A stretch of DNA of 64,000 nucleotides from Posidoniimonas polymericola (GCF_007859935.1 NZ_SJPO01000005.1:1-64000); one strand, 5' to 3'. Shown: positions 27,317 to 37,394, counted from the first letter of the stretch. A program made the numbers and translations. Notes: generated by a model not told the origin, from the sequence alone.

Positions 27317-28060
27317 ATGCCCGTCCCGCTACCTCTGCTGGCGGAACTCCCGACGATCTCGATCCCGAAGCTGCTGATCGCGCTGGCTCCGGCGTTGGGG
27401 GTGCTGTTCGTCCTGGCGCGGTGGTCGCTGCGGCCGTGGGCGTCGGTCACCGCGTTGGCGCGGATGCTGCTGCAGCTGCTCGCGATCGGCTACGTGCTTA
27501 CCGCGGTCTTCGAGACCGACCGCCCCGAGGTCGTGGGGCTGGTGCTGACGATCATGCTGCTCGCGGCCGGAGGGATCGCGCTGCGGACCATCAACGGGCC
27601 GAGTCTGCGGCAACGCGGCATTGCGATCGCCGCGATCCTGTTCGGCGCCGGCGTGCCGCTGCTGCTCTGCACCCAGGTAGTGCTCACGCTCGACTCCTGG
27701 TTCAGCCCGCGGTACATCATCCCGCTCTCGGGCATGGCCCTGGCGAACGCCATGAACACCATCAGCCTGGCAGCCGAACGCTTCCAGGCAGAGGTCGACC
27801 GGGGAGAGCCGCGCGGCGTCGCCCGCGACGCCGCGATGCGGGCGAGCCTGATCCCGGCGACCAACGCGCTCTTGGCGGTTGGGCTGGTGTCGATCCCGGG
27901 CATGATGACCGGTCAGGTGCTGGCCGGCGTCGACCCGCTGATTGCCGCGCGGTACCAGATTATGGTGATGGCGATGGTGTTCAGCTCGGCCGGACTGTCG
28001 GCGGCGTGCTACCTATCGATTGTCGCGCGGGACAACTTCGGGGCCGCCGCGCCGCGGTAG
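27317..28060 (+). CDS. UPF0014/FetB-type ABC transporter permease
   Basis: 247 residues with about seven hydrophobic segments (LLIALAPALGVLFVLARW, MLLQLLAIGYVLTAVF, VVGLVLTIMLLAAGGIAL, ILFGAGVPLLLCTQVVLTL). The motifs IPLSGMALANAMNTISLAAE, ATNALLAVGLVSIPGMMTGQ and AARYQIMVMAMVFSSAGLSA are characteristic of the UPF0014 family. In Escherichia coli FetB works with the ATPase FetA in iron export. No ATPase gene is adjacent here; the neighbours are the EEP-family gene and the convergent LuxR gene. Transported substrate is not known. Confidence 0.85.
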   Translation: MPVPLPLLAELPTISIPKLLIALAPALGVLFVLARWSLRPWASVTALARMLLQLLAIGYVLTAVFETDRPEVVGLVLTIMLLAAGGIALRTINGPSLRQRGIAIAAILFGAGVPLLLCTQVVLTLDSWFSPRYIIPLSGMALANAMNTISLAAERFQAEVDRGEPRGVARDAAMRASLIPATNALLAVGLVSIPGMMTGQVLAGVDPLIAARYQIMVMAMVFSSAGLSAACYLSIVARDNFGAAAPR

Positions 28061-28076
28061 AGCAGCCGCGGGACGC

Positions 28077-28913
28077 TCACTCTTGCTCGACGTCCATCCC
28101 GTTGCCCGCCCGGAACTTGCACACCAGCTCGAGTTGGTCCTTGGCGTCGTAGAAGCGGAGGATGCTGCGGACGTGGTCGCGGACCGTGTTCTCGGAGATG
28201 CTCATCGCCTCGGCAATATCGGGGCGGCGGCGGCCGTCGAGCAGATGAACAAGTACAACACGCTGCGTCGGCGTGAGCTGCGGCACGGCGTTGTCGCGGT
28301 GCTCGGGCAGGCCCGCAAAATGCAGCCAGTCGACGTTCGACAGCACGATGTGGGTGATCCGGCGGCGGCGGTCTGAGAACTTTTCCCGCCCGACGTGCCT
28401 GTAGAGGCCGATCGCGCTGCACATCTCGACACCCCCCAAGAGTGGGTAGATGCTGTACAGGAAGTCGTCGATCCCGCGGTCGAGCCGGTACTTCTTGACC
28501 GTGGGGTGGTTGTACCAGTCGTCGTCTGAGACAAGCTGGTCGCGGGTGCGGGTGTAGTGCCGCCCCTTCGCCATCTCGACAGTCAGCGGCGCATCCTCGG
28601 GCGGCGGCAGCTTGCAGGTCTGACTCGCCTCGACCCAACCATCGAACTGCGATTGGGTGAGGTCCTCGTGGATCACGCCGACGCTCATCGGCTGTTCTTT
28701 GGAGTGGTCGCAGAAGGTCATGGACCAGAGCCAACCGTCGGCCCCGGTCAGCTCCTTTAACCTCCGCATTAGCAACCGCTTACGCGCATTGACGTCACCG
28801 TCGTGGCCGGCGACTTCCCCGAGGAGCCTGGCGATCGCCACAGCGTCCTCAATGGGAATCATGCCGTCTTGTTGTTGAATCGAGTTGCCCTCGCCCACCG
28901 GAGCTGCTTTCAC
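28077..28913 (-). CDS. LuxR-type transcriptional regulator with N-terminal sensory region
   Basis: 278 residues from a GTG at 28911-28913; no clear ribosome site supports it, and an ATG 17 codons later (MIPIEDAV) is an alternative. The C-terminal 65 residues form a LuxR helix-turn-helix (LTPTQRVVLVHLLDGRRRPD, IAEAMSISENTVRDHVRSIL). The N-terminal 200 residues (LTGADGWLWSMTFCDHSKEQ, YRLDRGIDDFLYSIYPLLGG, AIGLYRHVGREKFSDRRRRI) have a GAF-like look. There is no phosphoacceptor receiver domain, so it probably responds to a ligand or a partner rather than a kinase. Regulated genes are unknown; it converges on the permease gene. Confidence 0.78.
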   Translation of the reverse strand: MKAAPVGEGNSIQQQDGMIPIEDAVAIARLLGEVAGHDGDVNARKRLLMRRLKELTGADGWLWSMTFCDHSKEQPMSVGVIHEDLTQSQFDGWVEASQTCKLPPPEDAPLTVEMAKGRHYTRTRDQLVSDDDWYNHPTVKKYRLDRGIDDFLYSIYPLLGGVEMCSAIGLYRHVGREKFSDRRRRITHIVLSNVDWLHFAGLPEHRDNAVPQLTPTQRVVLVHLLDGRRRPDIAEAMSISENTVRDHVRSILRFYDAKDQLELVCKFRAGNGMDVEQE

Positions 28914-29375
28914 TTACAAACTTAATAAAGTTTTAAACTGGGTCGTTTACGGCGGCATCCCCCCAGGGGGTGATTGGAATACGCAGCGTAGCGAACAAAA
29001 TCGTGCCAGGAAAGTGAGCGCGCGAATGAATCAAGGGTCTCCGCGTTTTTTTGTGGCGCCAGACGCCGTGAATAGCGATCTAGAAAGCGGAACGACAATA
29101 GGCGCCAAGACCGGCCCGCCGGCGGCGAACTGCTAGCCGAGAAAACGGCGCGCAGTGGGTCCACGGGGGGGTAACGGCGCCCTGGGCCGCCCACAACCCT
29201 GCCAGCGGGAATACTTGCCAGCAGACCATGAGCGACAGCCGTTGCGCCGCGTCCCGGCTCAATGGCGTCTGATCTACGGAACAGGCCGAAGCGAAAGCCT
29301 CCGGGGTAGACCGAGATCAGGCGCCATTCAGCCGCGGCGCGGCGGCGGCATTTAGCCGCGGCGCGGAGCCGGCGC
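28914..29375. other. Gene-free stretch with a short GC repeat
   Basis: About 460 bases between the LuxR start and the end of the sugar transferase gene. The side next to the LuxR gene is AT-rich (28918-28945), a likely promoter site. Near the other end, AGCCGCGGCGCGG occurs twice (29330-29342 and 29355-29367). No credible gene was found. Confidence 0.45.
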
Positions 29376-30800
29376 TCAGTACGCGTTTTCCTGCTTGAGC
29401 ACCACCAACGCGGTGCGGAACAAGATCTTCAGGTCCATCCAGAGCGACCAGTCGCGGATGTACAGGTGGTCGTAGCGGACGCGGCCCTGCATCTTGTCGA
29501 GGGTCTCGGTCTCGCCGCGGAAGCCCATCACCTGGGCCAGGCCGGTGATGCCCGGCTTCACCTTGTGCCGTAGCATGTAGCCGTCGATCAGGGTGCGGTA
29601 CTGCTCGTTGTGGGCCGTGGCGTGCGGCCGCGGGCCGACCAGGCTCATCGTGCCCTGAAGCACGTTAAACAGCTGCGGCAGCTCGTCGAGCGAGGTCTTC
29701 CGTAGGATGGCGCCGAGCGGCGTGATGCGGCTGTCGTGCTTGGTCGCCTGGCGGACGACGGGGCCGTTGTCTTCGGTCCGCATGGAGCGGAACTTCCAGA
29801 CCATAATCTCGCGGCCGTCTAGCCCGTAACGCTTCTGACGGAAGATCGCCGGGCCGCGGCTGGTGAGCTTCACCGCGGCGGCGATCAACGCCATCGGTAC
29901 GGCCAGCAGGGCCAGCAGCAGCGACCCGAAGAACAAGTCGCAGCTTCGCTTGAACAGCCCGTCGACGCCGTGCAGCGGGTTCTCGTGAACGCTGACCGCG
30001 GGCAGGCCGTCGATGTTGGTCCAGCGGGCGTGCATCAGCTCGAAGACAAAGAAGTCCGGCACGATGTAGACGCTGGCGGTGGTGTCGGAGAGCTTGCTGA
30101 GCACGCCGCGGATGCGCTGCTCGGCACGCATCGGGAAGGTAATGTAGACCGACTCGACCTTGCCGCTGCGGCAGTCGGCGACCAGCTGGTCGAGGTCGCC
30201 GGTGCGGCTGTTGGCGTTCTGGGCGACGCGGCCGACTTCGGCCAGGCGGTCGTCGTAGAAGCCGCCGACCCGCAGGCCGAGGCTGGGGCAGCCGTTGAGG
30301 TTCTCGGCGAGCTGCACGCCGAGTTCATTGGTTCCGCAGATCGCGACCGAGCGGGTGTTGTAGCCGCGGCTGCGGAGTGCGGCCTGGGCGCCGCGGATCG
30401 CGACCCGCACGCCCATCATCGCGGCGGGGGCTCCGAGCAGCCAGGCGATCTTGGTCTCGTAGCTGAAGCGGACGTTGTAGTGGGTCAGCAGGCCGATGCC
30501 CAACAGGCCGGCGACCGCGTAGCCCCAGGTCATGGCGATGCAGGCCAGCTCGCGACGCAGCCGGTCGCCCCGCCAGCTGTGGTACAGGCCGGTCGCCTCG
30601 GCCGCGACGTGCATCGCCAGCACGGCGGCGGCGGTAATGATCACCAATTCGTTAGCCAGCGAGTTGCCCGCCTCGCCTCCGACCGGGGTCGCCTGGAGGG
30701 CGACGAACAGGACTCCGGCAATCACGGCCGCGTCCAGCAGGCGGTGGACGCTGTGCAGGACCGAGCTGTGCTGACGGATGCCGCGGGAGATTGGGTTCAT
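29376..30800 (-). CDS. Undecaprenyl-phosphate sugar phosphotransferase (exopolysaccharide initiation)
   Basis: 474 residues, ATG at 30798-30800 (MNPISRG). Four to five N-terminal membrane segments (LLDAAVIAGVLFVALQ, LVIITAAAVLAMHVAAEATG, YAVAGLLGIGLLTH) are followed by a Rossmann-like CoA-binding region (SRGYNTRSVAICGTNELG). The C-terminal sugar transferase domain starts at FKRSCDLFFGSLLLALLAVP and contains FRQKRYGLDGREIMVWKFRS, KTSLDELPQLFNVLQGTMSL, VGPRPHA and KPGITGLAQVMGFRGET. This is the WbaP/WcaJ family, which moves a hexose-1-phosphate from a UDP-sugar to undecaprenyl phosphate to begin capsule or exopolysaccharide synthesis at the inner membrane. No glycosyltransferase or export genes adjoin it. 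Confidence 0.92.
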   Translation of the reverse strand: MNPISRGIRQHSSVLHSVHRLLDAAVIAGVLFVALQATPVGGEAGNSLANELVIITAAAVLAMHVAAEATGLYHSWRGDRLRRELACIAMTWGYAVAGLLGIGLLTHYNVRFSYETKIAWLLGAPAAMMGVRVAIRGAQAALRSRGYNTRSVAICGTNELGVQLAENLNGCPSLGLRVGGFYDDRLAEVGRVAQNANSRTGDLDQLVADCRSGKVESVYITFPMRAEQRIRGVLSKLSDTTASVYIVPDFFVFELMHARWTNIDGLPAVSVHENPLHGVDGLFKRSCDLFFGSLLLALLAVPMALIAAAVKLTSRGPAIFRQKRYGLDGREIMVWKFRSMRTEDNGPVVRQATKHDSRITPLGAILRKTSLDELPQLFNVLQGTMSLVGPRPHATAHNEQYRTLIDGYMLRHKVKPGITGLAQVMGFRGETETLDKMQGRVRYDHLYIRDWSLWMDLKILFRTALVVLKQENAY

Positions 30801-31089
30801 CGACGAGTGCCGGGCTGAGGTCGGGGGGTGGAACACCGGCAGACAGTGCAACGCCGGCGCCAGAACCCGCGGCGGGCAGAATACACGGCGTTTTCGGCCC
30901 CGGAACGCCCTGCAGGGCCCGCCGCGATGCGAATTGTCAACACGGCTGTCGCCGCCCGCCAACAGCGGCGGGCCGGCTGTGGCAGGCCGTTGGCGGCGCC
31001 GCAGGGAACTCCCTGCTACCTCAGAGCGTCTGACTTGCGTATCCTGTCCCTCGACGGACCTCCCCTGCCTAACGGAACACTCAGGCGCC

Positions 31090-34000
31090 ATGATCCCACG
31101 GAAGAAGCTGTTTCTGCTGTTGCTGCCCGCCGCGGCCCTCCTCTCAATGGCCTTCGCCCAAAACCAGCCCCCGCTGCCGCCGGCCGGCGGGCAACAAGCC
31201 GCCGAAGACGGCAACTGGCGCCAGGCCTACAACGACCTGCGCAGCGGGCTGCTCAACCAGACGCTGCCCGAGGGCGAGATCACGCCCGCGATCGCCCAGG
31301 CGGTCCGCTGCCTGGCGGAGCTGAACCGTGTCGCCGAGAGCGACGCCTTCCTGGAGGACGTCGCGGGGCAGTACCCGCAGAGCGCCGCGGTGCTGCTGAA
31401 GGTCGCCCAGCAGTACGAGAACCTGCCGCACTACGGATCGATGGTCAGCGGCGAGTTCCACCGCGGCAACATGCGCGGCCGCGCCCAGGTCGCCAACGCC
31501 TACTCCCGCGACCGCGTCCGGGCGTTGCAGCTGCTGCGCGAGGCGACGCGGCTCGAAGGCGATCCTTCCTCTGCCGCGGCCGTGGCCCGGTCGCTGGCCG
31601 ATGTCATGATGGGGAGCCGTTTTCAGAGCCAGCCCTGGCAGCTGCAGCTGCTGACCGACATCGACCAACTGCCCGACTACGAGGAGGGCTGGGGGCACTC
31701 GCGTGGGTCGAACCAGGGCGCGCCGGTTGGCGCCGATGGCGAGCCGCTGTTCTACGCATTGCCCGAATCATGGGACGCCGCCCGCAACGACGGCGAGCGC
31801 TGGCGTTGGGCCTGGGAGCAGTACGCCCAGCAGGGCGACTACGAGCGGACGCAGGAGCAGCTCGCCCGGGCGAGGTTCCTCGAGAGCCAGTTCGGCGTGC
31901 CGACGCTCGCCCAGTACCTGCCGCTGCTGGCCCGCCAGGGCGAGGGTGACTCCGACGCCAGCATCTTCACGCTGCACACGCTCGCCGAGGACGAAACGCT
32001 GGCGCGGCTCGCGACCGGCGTGCGGCGATTCAAGCTGCCCGACGAGCACAACCACTTGAAGCTGTACCAAGAAGTCTTGGCCAGCGGCGCCGCAAAGTCG
32101 CTCAAGCAGCCCGCGCTGGACGCCGCCAACCAACTCGCCGGCCTGTTCCAGAACCGCCGCCAGTACCCGCGGGCGGTGGAGTACCTGGACCAGGCGATCG
32201 AGTTCGCCCCCAGCGAGCAGCATCCTAGTCTGAAGCAAAGCCGTGACCAGATCACCAAGCCGTGGGGCGAGTTCCAGCCGGCCGAAACCCAGCCCGCTGG
32301 CCAGGGCGCCACGGTCGAGCTGCAGTACCGCAACGCCGAGTCCGTGGAGTTCACGGCCCGCCCGATCAAGCTGCCGCAACTGCTCGCCGACGTGAAGGCG
32401 TACCTCGAATCGCGGCCCGACAAGCTCGAGGGCGAGCGGCTCAACATCGACAACCTCGGCTACCGCATGCTGCAGGAGGGGCAGGAAAAGCACCTCGGCC
32501 CGGCGGCGGCCGAGTGGAAACTCGACCTCGCCCCGCCGGCCGGCCACTTCGACGACCAGGTGACGGTCACCACGCCGCTGCAGCAGGCGGGCGCCTACTG
32601 GGTGACCGCCAAGCTGGCCGACGGCAACACGTGCCACACGGTGCTCTGGCTCGCCGACACGGCCATCGTCCGCAAGCCGCTCGACGGCAAGCAGCTGTAC
32701 TTCGTCGCCGACGCCAAGAGCGGCCGGCCGGTCGCCAACGCCACGGTCGAGCTGTTCGCCTTCCGCCAGCGGCCCGACGAGAACCAGCCCAACCGCTACT
32801 TCGTCGAAACACAGAAGTTCGCCGAGAAGACCGACGCCAACGGGATGATCGAGGTCGAGAACTCCAAGGACGATGAAAACCGCGGCTACCAGTGGCTCGC
32901 CACGGTCGCCACGGCCGACGGGCGATACGCCTATCTTGGCTTCGACGGCTTCCGCCGCGCGACGCTGCTGCACGGCAACTACAACCAGACCAAGGCGTTC
33001 GTCGTGACCGACCGGCCGGTCTACCGCCCCGGGCAGAAGGTGCATTACAAGGCCTGGATCCAGCGGGCCCGCTACGGCGTCGACGACCCGGCGTCGGAGT
33101 TCGCCCACAAGTCGTTCCGCGTCGAGCTGATCGACGGTCGCAACGAGAAGGTGCAGCAGCTGACGCTCACCGCCAACGCTTACGGCGCAGTCGAGGGCGA
33201 GTACGCCCTGCCGAACGGCGCCACGCTCGGCGGCTACCGGCTGAACGTGCTCGGGCACGGCTCGGGCGGTTTCCGGGTCGAGGAGTACAAGAAGCCCGAG
33301 TACGAGGTCACGGTCGACGCGCCCACCGAGGGCGTTGCGCTGGGCGAAGAGTTCACCGCCAAGATCCAGGCCAAGTACTACTTCGGCGCGCCGGTCGTCA
33401 ACGCGACGGTCGCGTACAAGGTTACCCGCACCAAGAAGCAGGCCGACTGGTTCCCGCCGCGGCCGTGGGACTGGCTGTACGGGCCGGGCTACGGCTGGCT
33501 CGGCTGCGACTTCGACTGGCACCCCGGCTTCCAACAGTGGGGCCTCCGCTGCCCGTCGCCGGGCTGGCTGCCGTGGCGGCAGCCCGACCCGCCGGAGATC
33601 GTCGCCGAGGCCGAGTCGCCGCTCGACGCCGAGGGTTCGCTCGAGGTCAGCATCGACACCGCGCTCGCCAAGGCGCTCTACGGCGACTCCGACCACAACT
33701 ACCACATCGAGGCCCAGGTCCGCGACGAGTCGCGCCGCACGATTGTTGGCACAGGCGATGTGCTCGCCGCCCAGCAGCCGTACCGCTCGTACGTCTGGAC
33801 GACCCGAGGCCACTACCGCGTCGGCGACCCGGTGGAGGTCCGCATCGCGGTCCGCACGGCCGACGGCCGCCCGCTCGCCAAGACCGGCGACCTCAAACTA
33901 CTGAAGCTCGCCTACTCCGACGACAACCAGCCCCCCAAGGAGACCGAGGTCCGCAAGTGGGAGCTCGCCACCGCCGCCGACGGCGGGGCGGGCCTGCAGA

Positions 34001-37000
34001 TCAAGGCCTCCGAGCCGGGGCAGTACCGGCTGTCGTTCAAGTCGCAGACCGCCGCGGGTGAGGTGATCGAGGGGGGGCACGTCTTTTGCATCGCCGGCGA
34101 GGGCTTCGACGGCGCCGGCTTCGCTTTCAACGACCTCGAGATCGTCCCCGACAAGGCCGAGTACCGCCCCGGCGAGAAGGTCCGCCTGCAGGTCAGCACC
34201 GCGCGGACCGGCTCGGCCGTGCTGCTGTTTGTGCGTCCCGAGAACGGCGTCTACCCGGCGCCGCGGCTCGTCCGGCTGGACGGCAAGAGCACGTTCGTCG
34301 AGATCGACGTGCAGCCGACCGACATGCCAAACCTGATCGTCGAGGCGACCGCCGTTGGCGGAGCCCGCGTGCACCAAGCGGTCCGCGACATCGCCGTGCC
34401 ACCGGTCAGCAAGGCCCTGAAGCTCGAGGTCTTGCCGGGCGCCCAGGCGTACAAGCCGGGGCAGGAGGCGACCGTCAAGCTCCGCCTGACCGACCGCGAC
34501 GACCAGCCCGTGGTCGGCGACGCCGCGCTGACGATCTACGACAAGAGCGTCGAGTACAGCTCCGGCGGCTCGAACGTCGGCGACATCCGCAAGCACTTCT
34601 GGGACTGGCGCCGCACCCACTACCCCAACCGCACCGACAACCTCGGCCAGTACAGCTACAACCTAACCCCGCCCGGCGAAATCGGCATGCGCCCGCTCGG
34701 AGTGTTCGGCGGCCGCGTGCCCGCCACGGAGACCATGACCCGTGACAAGACTTTGACGTTGTCGCGGGCCATGCCGATGCGGCGTGGCATGGCGGGGGGC
34801 GATATGTACTTCGGCGTCCCGATGGCGATGGCGGCCGAGGCCGCTCCAATGGAGGACGCGGAAGCCGACGGCATCGGCGGCGGTGGTGGACAGGCGCCGC
34901 TAGTCGAAGCGACCGTCCGCACCGAGTTTGCCGACACGGCCCTGTGGGACGGCACGCTCGAAACCAATTCCGACGGCATCGCCGAGGTAACGCTCACCAT
35001 GCCCGAGAACCTCACCACCTGGCAAGTCCGCGCATGGGGTGTCGGGCACGGCGCCCGCGTCGGCGAGGGCGCCGCCGAGATGGTGACCCGCAAGAACCTA
35101 ATCGTGCGGCTGCAGACGCCGCGGTTCCTGGTCGAGACCGACGAGGTCGTCCTGTCGGCCAACGTGCACAACTACCTCGGTGAGGCGAAGCAGGTCACTG
35201 TGCGGCTGGAGCTGGAGGGGGGCGTGCTCGAGTCGCCCTCGCAGCTCAGCCAGCAGATCGAGGTCCCCGCGGACGGCGACCGCCGTGTCGACTGGCGGGT
35301 GTCGGCGATGAAGGAGGGCGGGGCGGTGGTCCGGGCCTTCGCCCTGACCGACGAAGAGTCGGACGCCATGGAGCTGACCTTCCCGGTCCGCGTGCACGGC
35401 ATCCTCAAGCAGGACGCGTTCAGCGGCGCGATCGCCGCCGACGGCAGCCGCGGGACGTTCGAGATCGACGTCCCCACGAAACGCCGGCCCGAGCAGACCC
35501 GGCTGGAGGTCCGCTACTCGCCGACCCTGGCCGGAGCGATGGTCGACGCACTGCCCTACCTGATCGACTACCCGCACGGCTGCACCGAGCAGACGCTCAA
35601 CCGGTTCCTGCCGGCGGTCCTCACCCAGCAGACTCTGATCGACCTCGGGGTCGACCTCAAGGCAATCCAGGACAAACAGACCAACCTCAACCCGCAGCAG
35701 TTGGGCGACGCCGCGGAGCGGGCCACGGGCTGGAAACGTTACGACCGCAACCCGGTGTTCGACCAGGCCGAGCTCGACAAGATCGTCAAGGCGGGCGTCC
35801 GAAGGCTGACGGACATGCAGCTTTCGGACGGCGGCTGGGGCTGGTTCAGCGGCTACGGCGAGCACAGCTCGGCCCACACCACCGCCGTGGTGGTGCGGGG
35901 CCTGTCGGTTGCGCGGCAGAACGATGTGGCCCTGCTCCCCAACACGATCGAACGGGGGGTGGAGTGGCTGAAGAACTACCAGCAGGGTGAGCTCGCGAAG
36001 CTCCGCAACGTCGACTCCGACGGCAACCGCATTGACGACGCCAAGCCCGCCAAGCAGAAGGCCGACAACCTCGACGCCCTCGTGCACCTGACCCTGGTCG
36101 ACGCGGGCGGCTCGGACGCCGCGATGCGTGACTTCCTGTATCGCGACCGGACCTCGCTCGCCCCGTACAGCCTGGCGACCCTCGGCCTGGCCCTGCACCA
36201 GGAGGAGGGCCAGACCGACAAGCGTGACATGGTCATCCAAAACCTCAAGCAGTACGTCCAGACCGACGACGAGAACCAGACCGCCTGGCTCAACCTGCCG
36301 GGCGGCTCCTGGTGGTACTGGTACGGCAGCGAGTACGAGGCCCACGCCTACTTCCTGAAGCTGCTGGCCGCCACCGAGCCCGACGGCGACCTGGCCGCGG
36401 GGCTGGTGAAATACCTGCTCAACAACCGCAGCCACGCCACTTACTGGAACAGCACCCGCGACACGGCCCTGGTAGTCGAGGCGATGGCCGACTACCTCAA
36501 GGCGACCGGCCAGGCGAAGCCCGACCTGGCGGTCGAGGTCTGGCTCGACGGCGAGAAGCGTAAGGCAGTCAAGATCACCGCCGACAACCTGTTCACGTTC
36601 GATGGCGTGCTGGTGATCGAGGGCGCCGCCCTAACGCCGGGCCGCCACACGGTCGAGATCCGCAAGCAGGGCGATGGCCGGCTGTTCTACAACGGCTACC
36701 TGCAGAACTTCACGCTGCAGGACGACATCCGCCGCAGCGGGCTCGAGGTCCGCGTGACCCGCGAGCTGTACAAGCTCGAGCGGGTCGACAACGAGGAGCA
36801 GGTTGCCGGCGGCCGCGGCCAGGCGGTCGGCATCCAGACCGAGAAGTACCGCCGCCAGCGGGTCTCCAACCTGGCCGCCGTGGCGAGCGGCGACCTGGTC
36901 GAGGTCGAGCTGACGCTAGAGAGCAAGAACGACTACGAGTACCTCTTGATCACCGACCCCAAGGCGGCCGGCTTCGAGCCGGTCGAGGTGCAGAGCGGCT

Positions 37001-37227
37001 ACAACGGCAACGAGATCGGCGCGTACGTCGAGTACCGCGACCAGTCGGTCAACCTGTTCGCCCGCCAGCTCGCCCGCGGCAAGCGGAGCGTCAGCTACCG
37101 GCTGCGGGCCGAGACGCCGGGCAAGTTCAGCGCCCTGCCGACCCAGATCGAGGCAATGTACGCCCCCGAGCTGCGGGGGAACAGCGACGAGATCAAGGTG
37201 CGGGTGATTGACGGGGGTGAGGGGTAG
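31090..37227 (+). CDS. Alpha-2-macroglobulin-like protein with intact thioester
   Basis: 2045 residues. ATG at 31090 begins a signal peptide (LFLLLLPAAALLSMAFAQ). Residues 30-400 look helical and TPR-like (LAELNRVAESDAF, ALDAANQLAGLFQNRRQYP). Macroglobulin beta domains follow (FVVTDRPVYRPGQKVHYKAW, GATLGGYRLNVLG, FRVEEYKKPEYEVTVDAP). A Met/Gly-rich bait-like stretch lies near residues 1220-1275, the A2M domain has TALWDGTLETNSDGIAEVTL, and the thioester motif GCTEQ has Cys at about residue 1498. The alpha/alpha toroid and receptor-like C-terminus complete the fold. Such proteins trap attacking proteases covalently in the periplasm. The usual partner, penicillin-binding protein 1C, is absent nearby. 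It diverges from the sugar transferase gene. Confidence 0.9.
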   Translation: MIPRKKLFLLLLPAAALLSMAFAQNQPPLPPAGGQQAAEDGNWRQAYNDLRSGLLNQTLPEGEITPAIAQAVRCLAELNRVAESDAFLEDVAGQYPQSAAVLLKVAQQYENLPHYGSMVSGEFHRGNMRGRAQVANAYSRDRVRALQLLREATRLEGDPSSAAAVARSLADVMMGSRFQSQPWQLQLLTDIDQLPDYEEGWGHSRGSNQGAPVGADGEPLFYALPESWDAARNDGERWRWAWEQYAQQGDYERTQEQLARARFLESQFGVPTLAQYLPLLARQGEGDSDASIFTLHTLAEDETLARLATGVRRFKLPDEHNHLKLYQEVLASGAAKSLKQPALDAANQLAGLFQNRRQYPRAVEYLDQAIEFAPSEQHPSLKQSRDQITKPWGEFQPAETQPAGQGATVELQYRNAESVEFTARPIKLPQLLADVKAYLESRPDKLEGERLNIDNLGYRMLQEGQEKHLGPAAAEWKLDLAPPAGHFDDQVTVTTPLQQAGAYWVTAKLADGNTCHTVLWLADTAIVRKPLDGKQLYFVADAKSGRPVANATVELFAFRQRPDENQPNRYFVETQKFAEKTDANGMIEVENSKDDENRGYQWLATVATADGRYAYLGFDGFRRATLLHGNYNQTKAFVVTDRPVYRPGQKVHYKAWIQRARYGVDDPASEFAHKSFRVELIDGRNEKVQQLTLTANAYGAVEGEYALPNGATLGGYRLNVLGHGSGGFRVEEYKKPEYEVTVDAPTEGVALGEEFTAKIQAKYYFGAPVVNATVAYKVTRTKKQADWFPPRPWDWLYGPGYGWLGCDFDWHPGFQQWGLRCPSPGWLPWRQPDPPEIVAEAESPLDAEGSLEVSIDTALAKALYGDSDHNYHIEAQVRDESRRTIVGTGDVLAAQQPYRSYVWTTRGHYRVGDPVEVRIAVRTADGRPLAKTGDLKLLKLAYSDDNQPPKETEVRKWELATAADGGAGLQIKASEPGQYRLSFKSQTAAGEVIEGGHVFCIAGEGFDGAGFAFNDLEIVPDKAEYRPGEKVRLQVSTARTGSAVLLFVRPENGVYPAPRLVRLDGKSTFVEIDVQPTDMPNLIVEATAVGGARVHQAVRDIAVPPVSKALKLEVLPGAQAYKPGQEATVKLRLTDRDDQPVVGDAALTIYDKSVEYSSGGSNVGDIRKHFWDWRRTHYPNRTDNLGQYSYNLTPPGEIGMRPLGVFGGRVPATETMTRDKTLTLSRAMPMRRGMAGGDMYFGVPMAMAAEAAPMEDAEADGIGGGGGQAPLVEATVRTEFADTALWDGTLETNSDGIAEVTLTMPENLTTWQVRAWGVGHGARVGEGAAEMVTRKNLIVRLQTPRFLVETDEVVLSANVHNYLGEAKQVTVRLELEGGVLESPSQLSQQIEVPADGDRRVDWRVSAMKEGGAVVRAFALTDEESDAMELTFPVRVHGILKQDAFSGAIAADGSRGTFEIDVPTKRRPEQTRLEVRYSPTLAGAMVDALPYLIDYPHGCTEQTLNRFLPAVLTQQTLIDLGVDLKAIQDKQTNLNPQQLGDAAERATGWKRYDRNPVFDQAELDKIVKAGVRRLTDMQLSDGGWGWFSGYGEHSSAHTTAVVVRGLSVARQNDVALLPNTIERGVEWLKNYQQGELAKLRNVDSDGNRIDDAKPAKQKADNLDALVHLTLVDAGGSDAAMRDFLYRDRTSLAPYSLATLGLALHQEEGQTDKRDMVIQNLKQYVQTDDENQTAWLNLPGGSWWYWYGSEYEAHAYFLKLLAATEPDGDLAAGLVKYLLNNRSHATYWNSTRDTALVVEAMADYLKATGQAKPDLAVEVWLDGEKRKAVKITADNLFTFDGVLVIEGAALTPGRHTVEIRKQGDGRLFYNGYLQNFTLQDDIRRSGLEVRVTRELYKLERVDNEEQVAGGRGQAVGIQTEKYRRQRVSNLAAVASGDLVEVELTLESKNDYEYLLITDPKAAGFEPVEVQSGYNGNEIGAYVEYRDQSVNLFARQLARGKRSVSYRLRAETPGKFSALPTQIEAMYAPELRGNSDEIKVRVIDGGEG

Positions 37228-37234
37228 GTTGCCT

Positions 37235-37271
37235 GTCGCCGTCGGAGACGCCTCCTACCAAGTTGTGAGAG
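37235..37271 (+). repeat. 37-base direct repeat, copy 1
   Basis: Begins GTCGCCGTCGGAGACGCC. Matches copy 2 at 37504-37540 with three mismatches in 37 positions. The two copies bracket the long hairpin. Confidence 0.75.
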
Positions 37272-37394
37272 CGATCTCTGACCGCGATAGAAGCGTTGCC
37301 TGAACGCGGCGGATTCTTGTAGAGGCCCTCTGCTATCCGTGGTCTAATGCAGGCACGCGCGAGCTCTCTAGCCTCGCGCCCGCCAGACCGCTTT

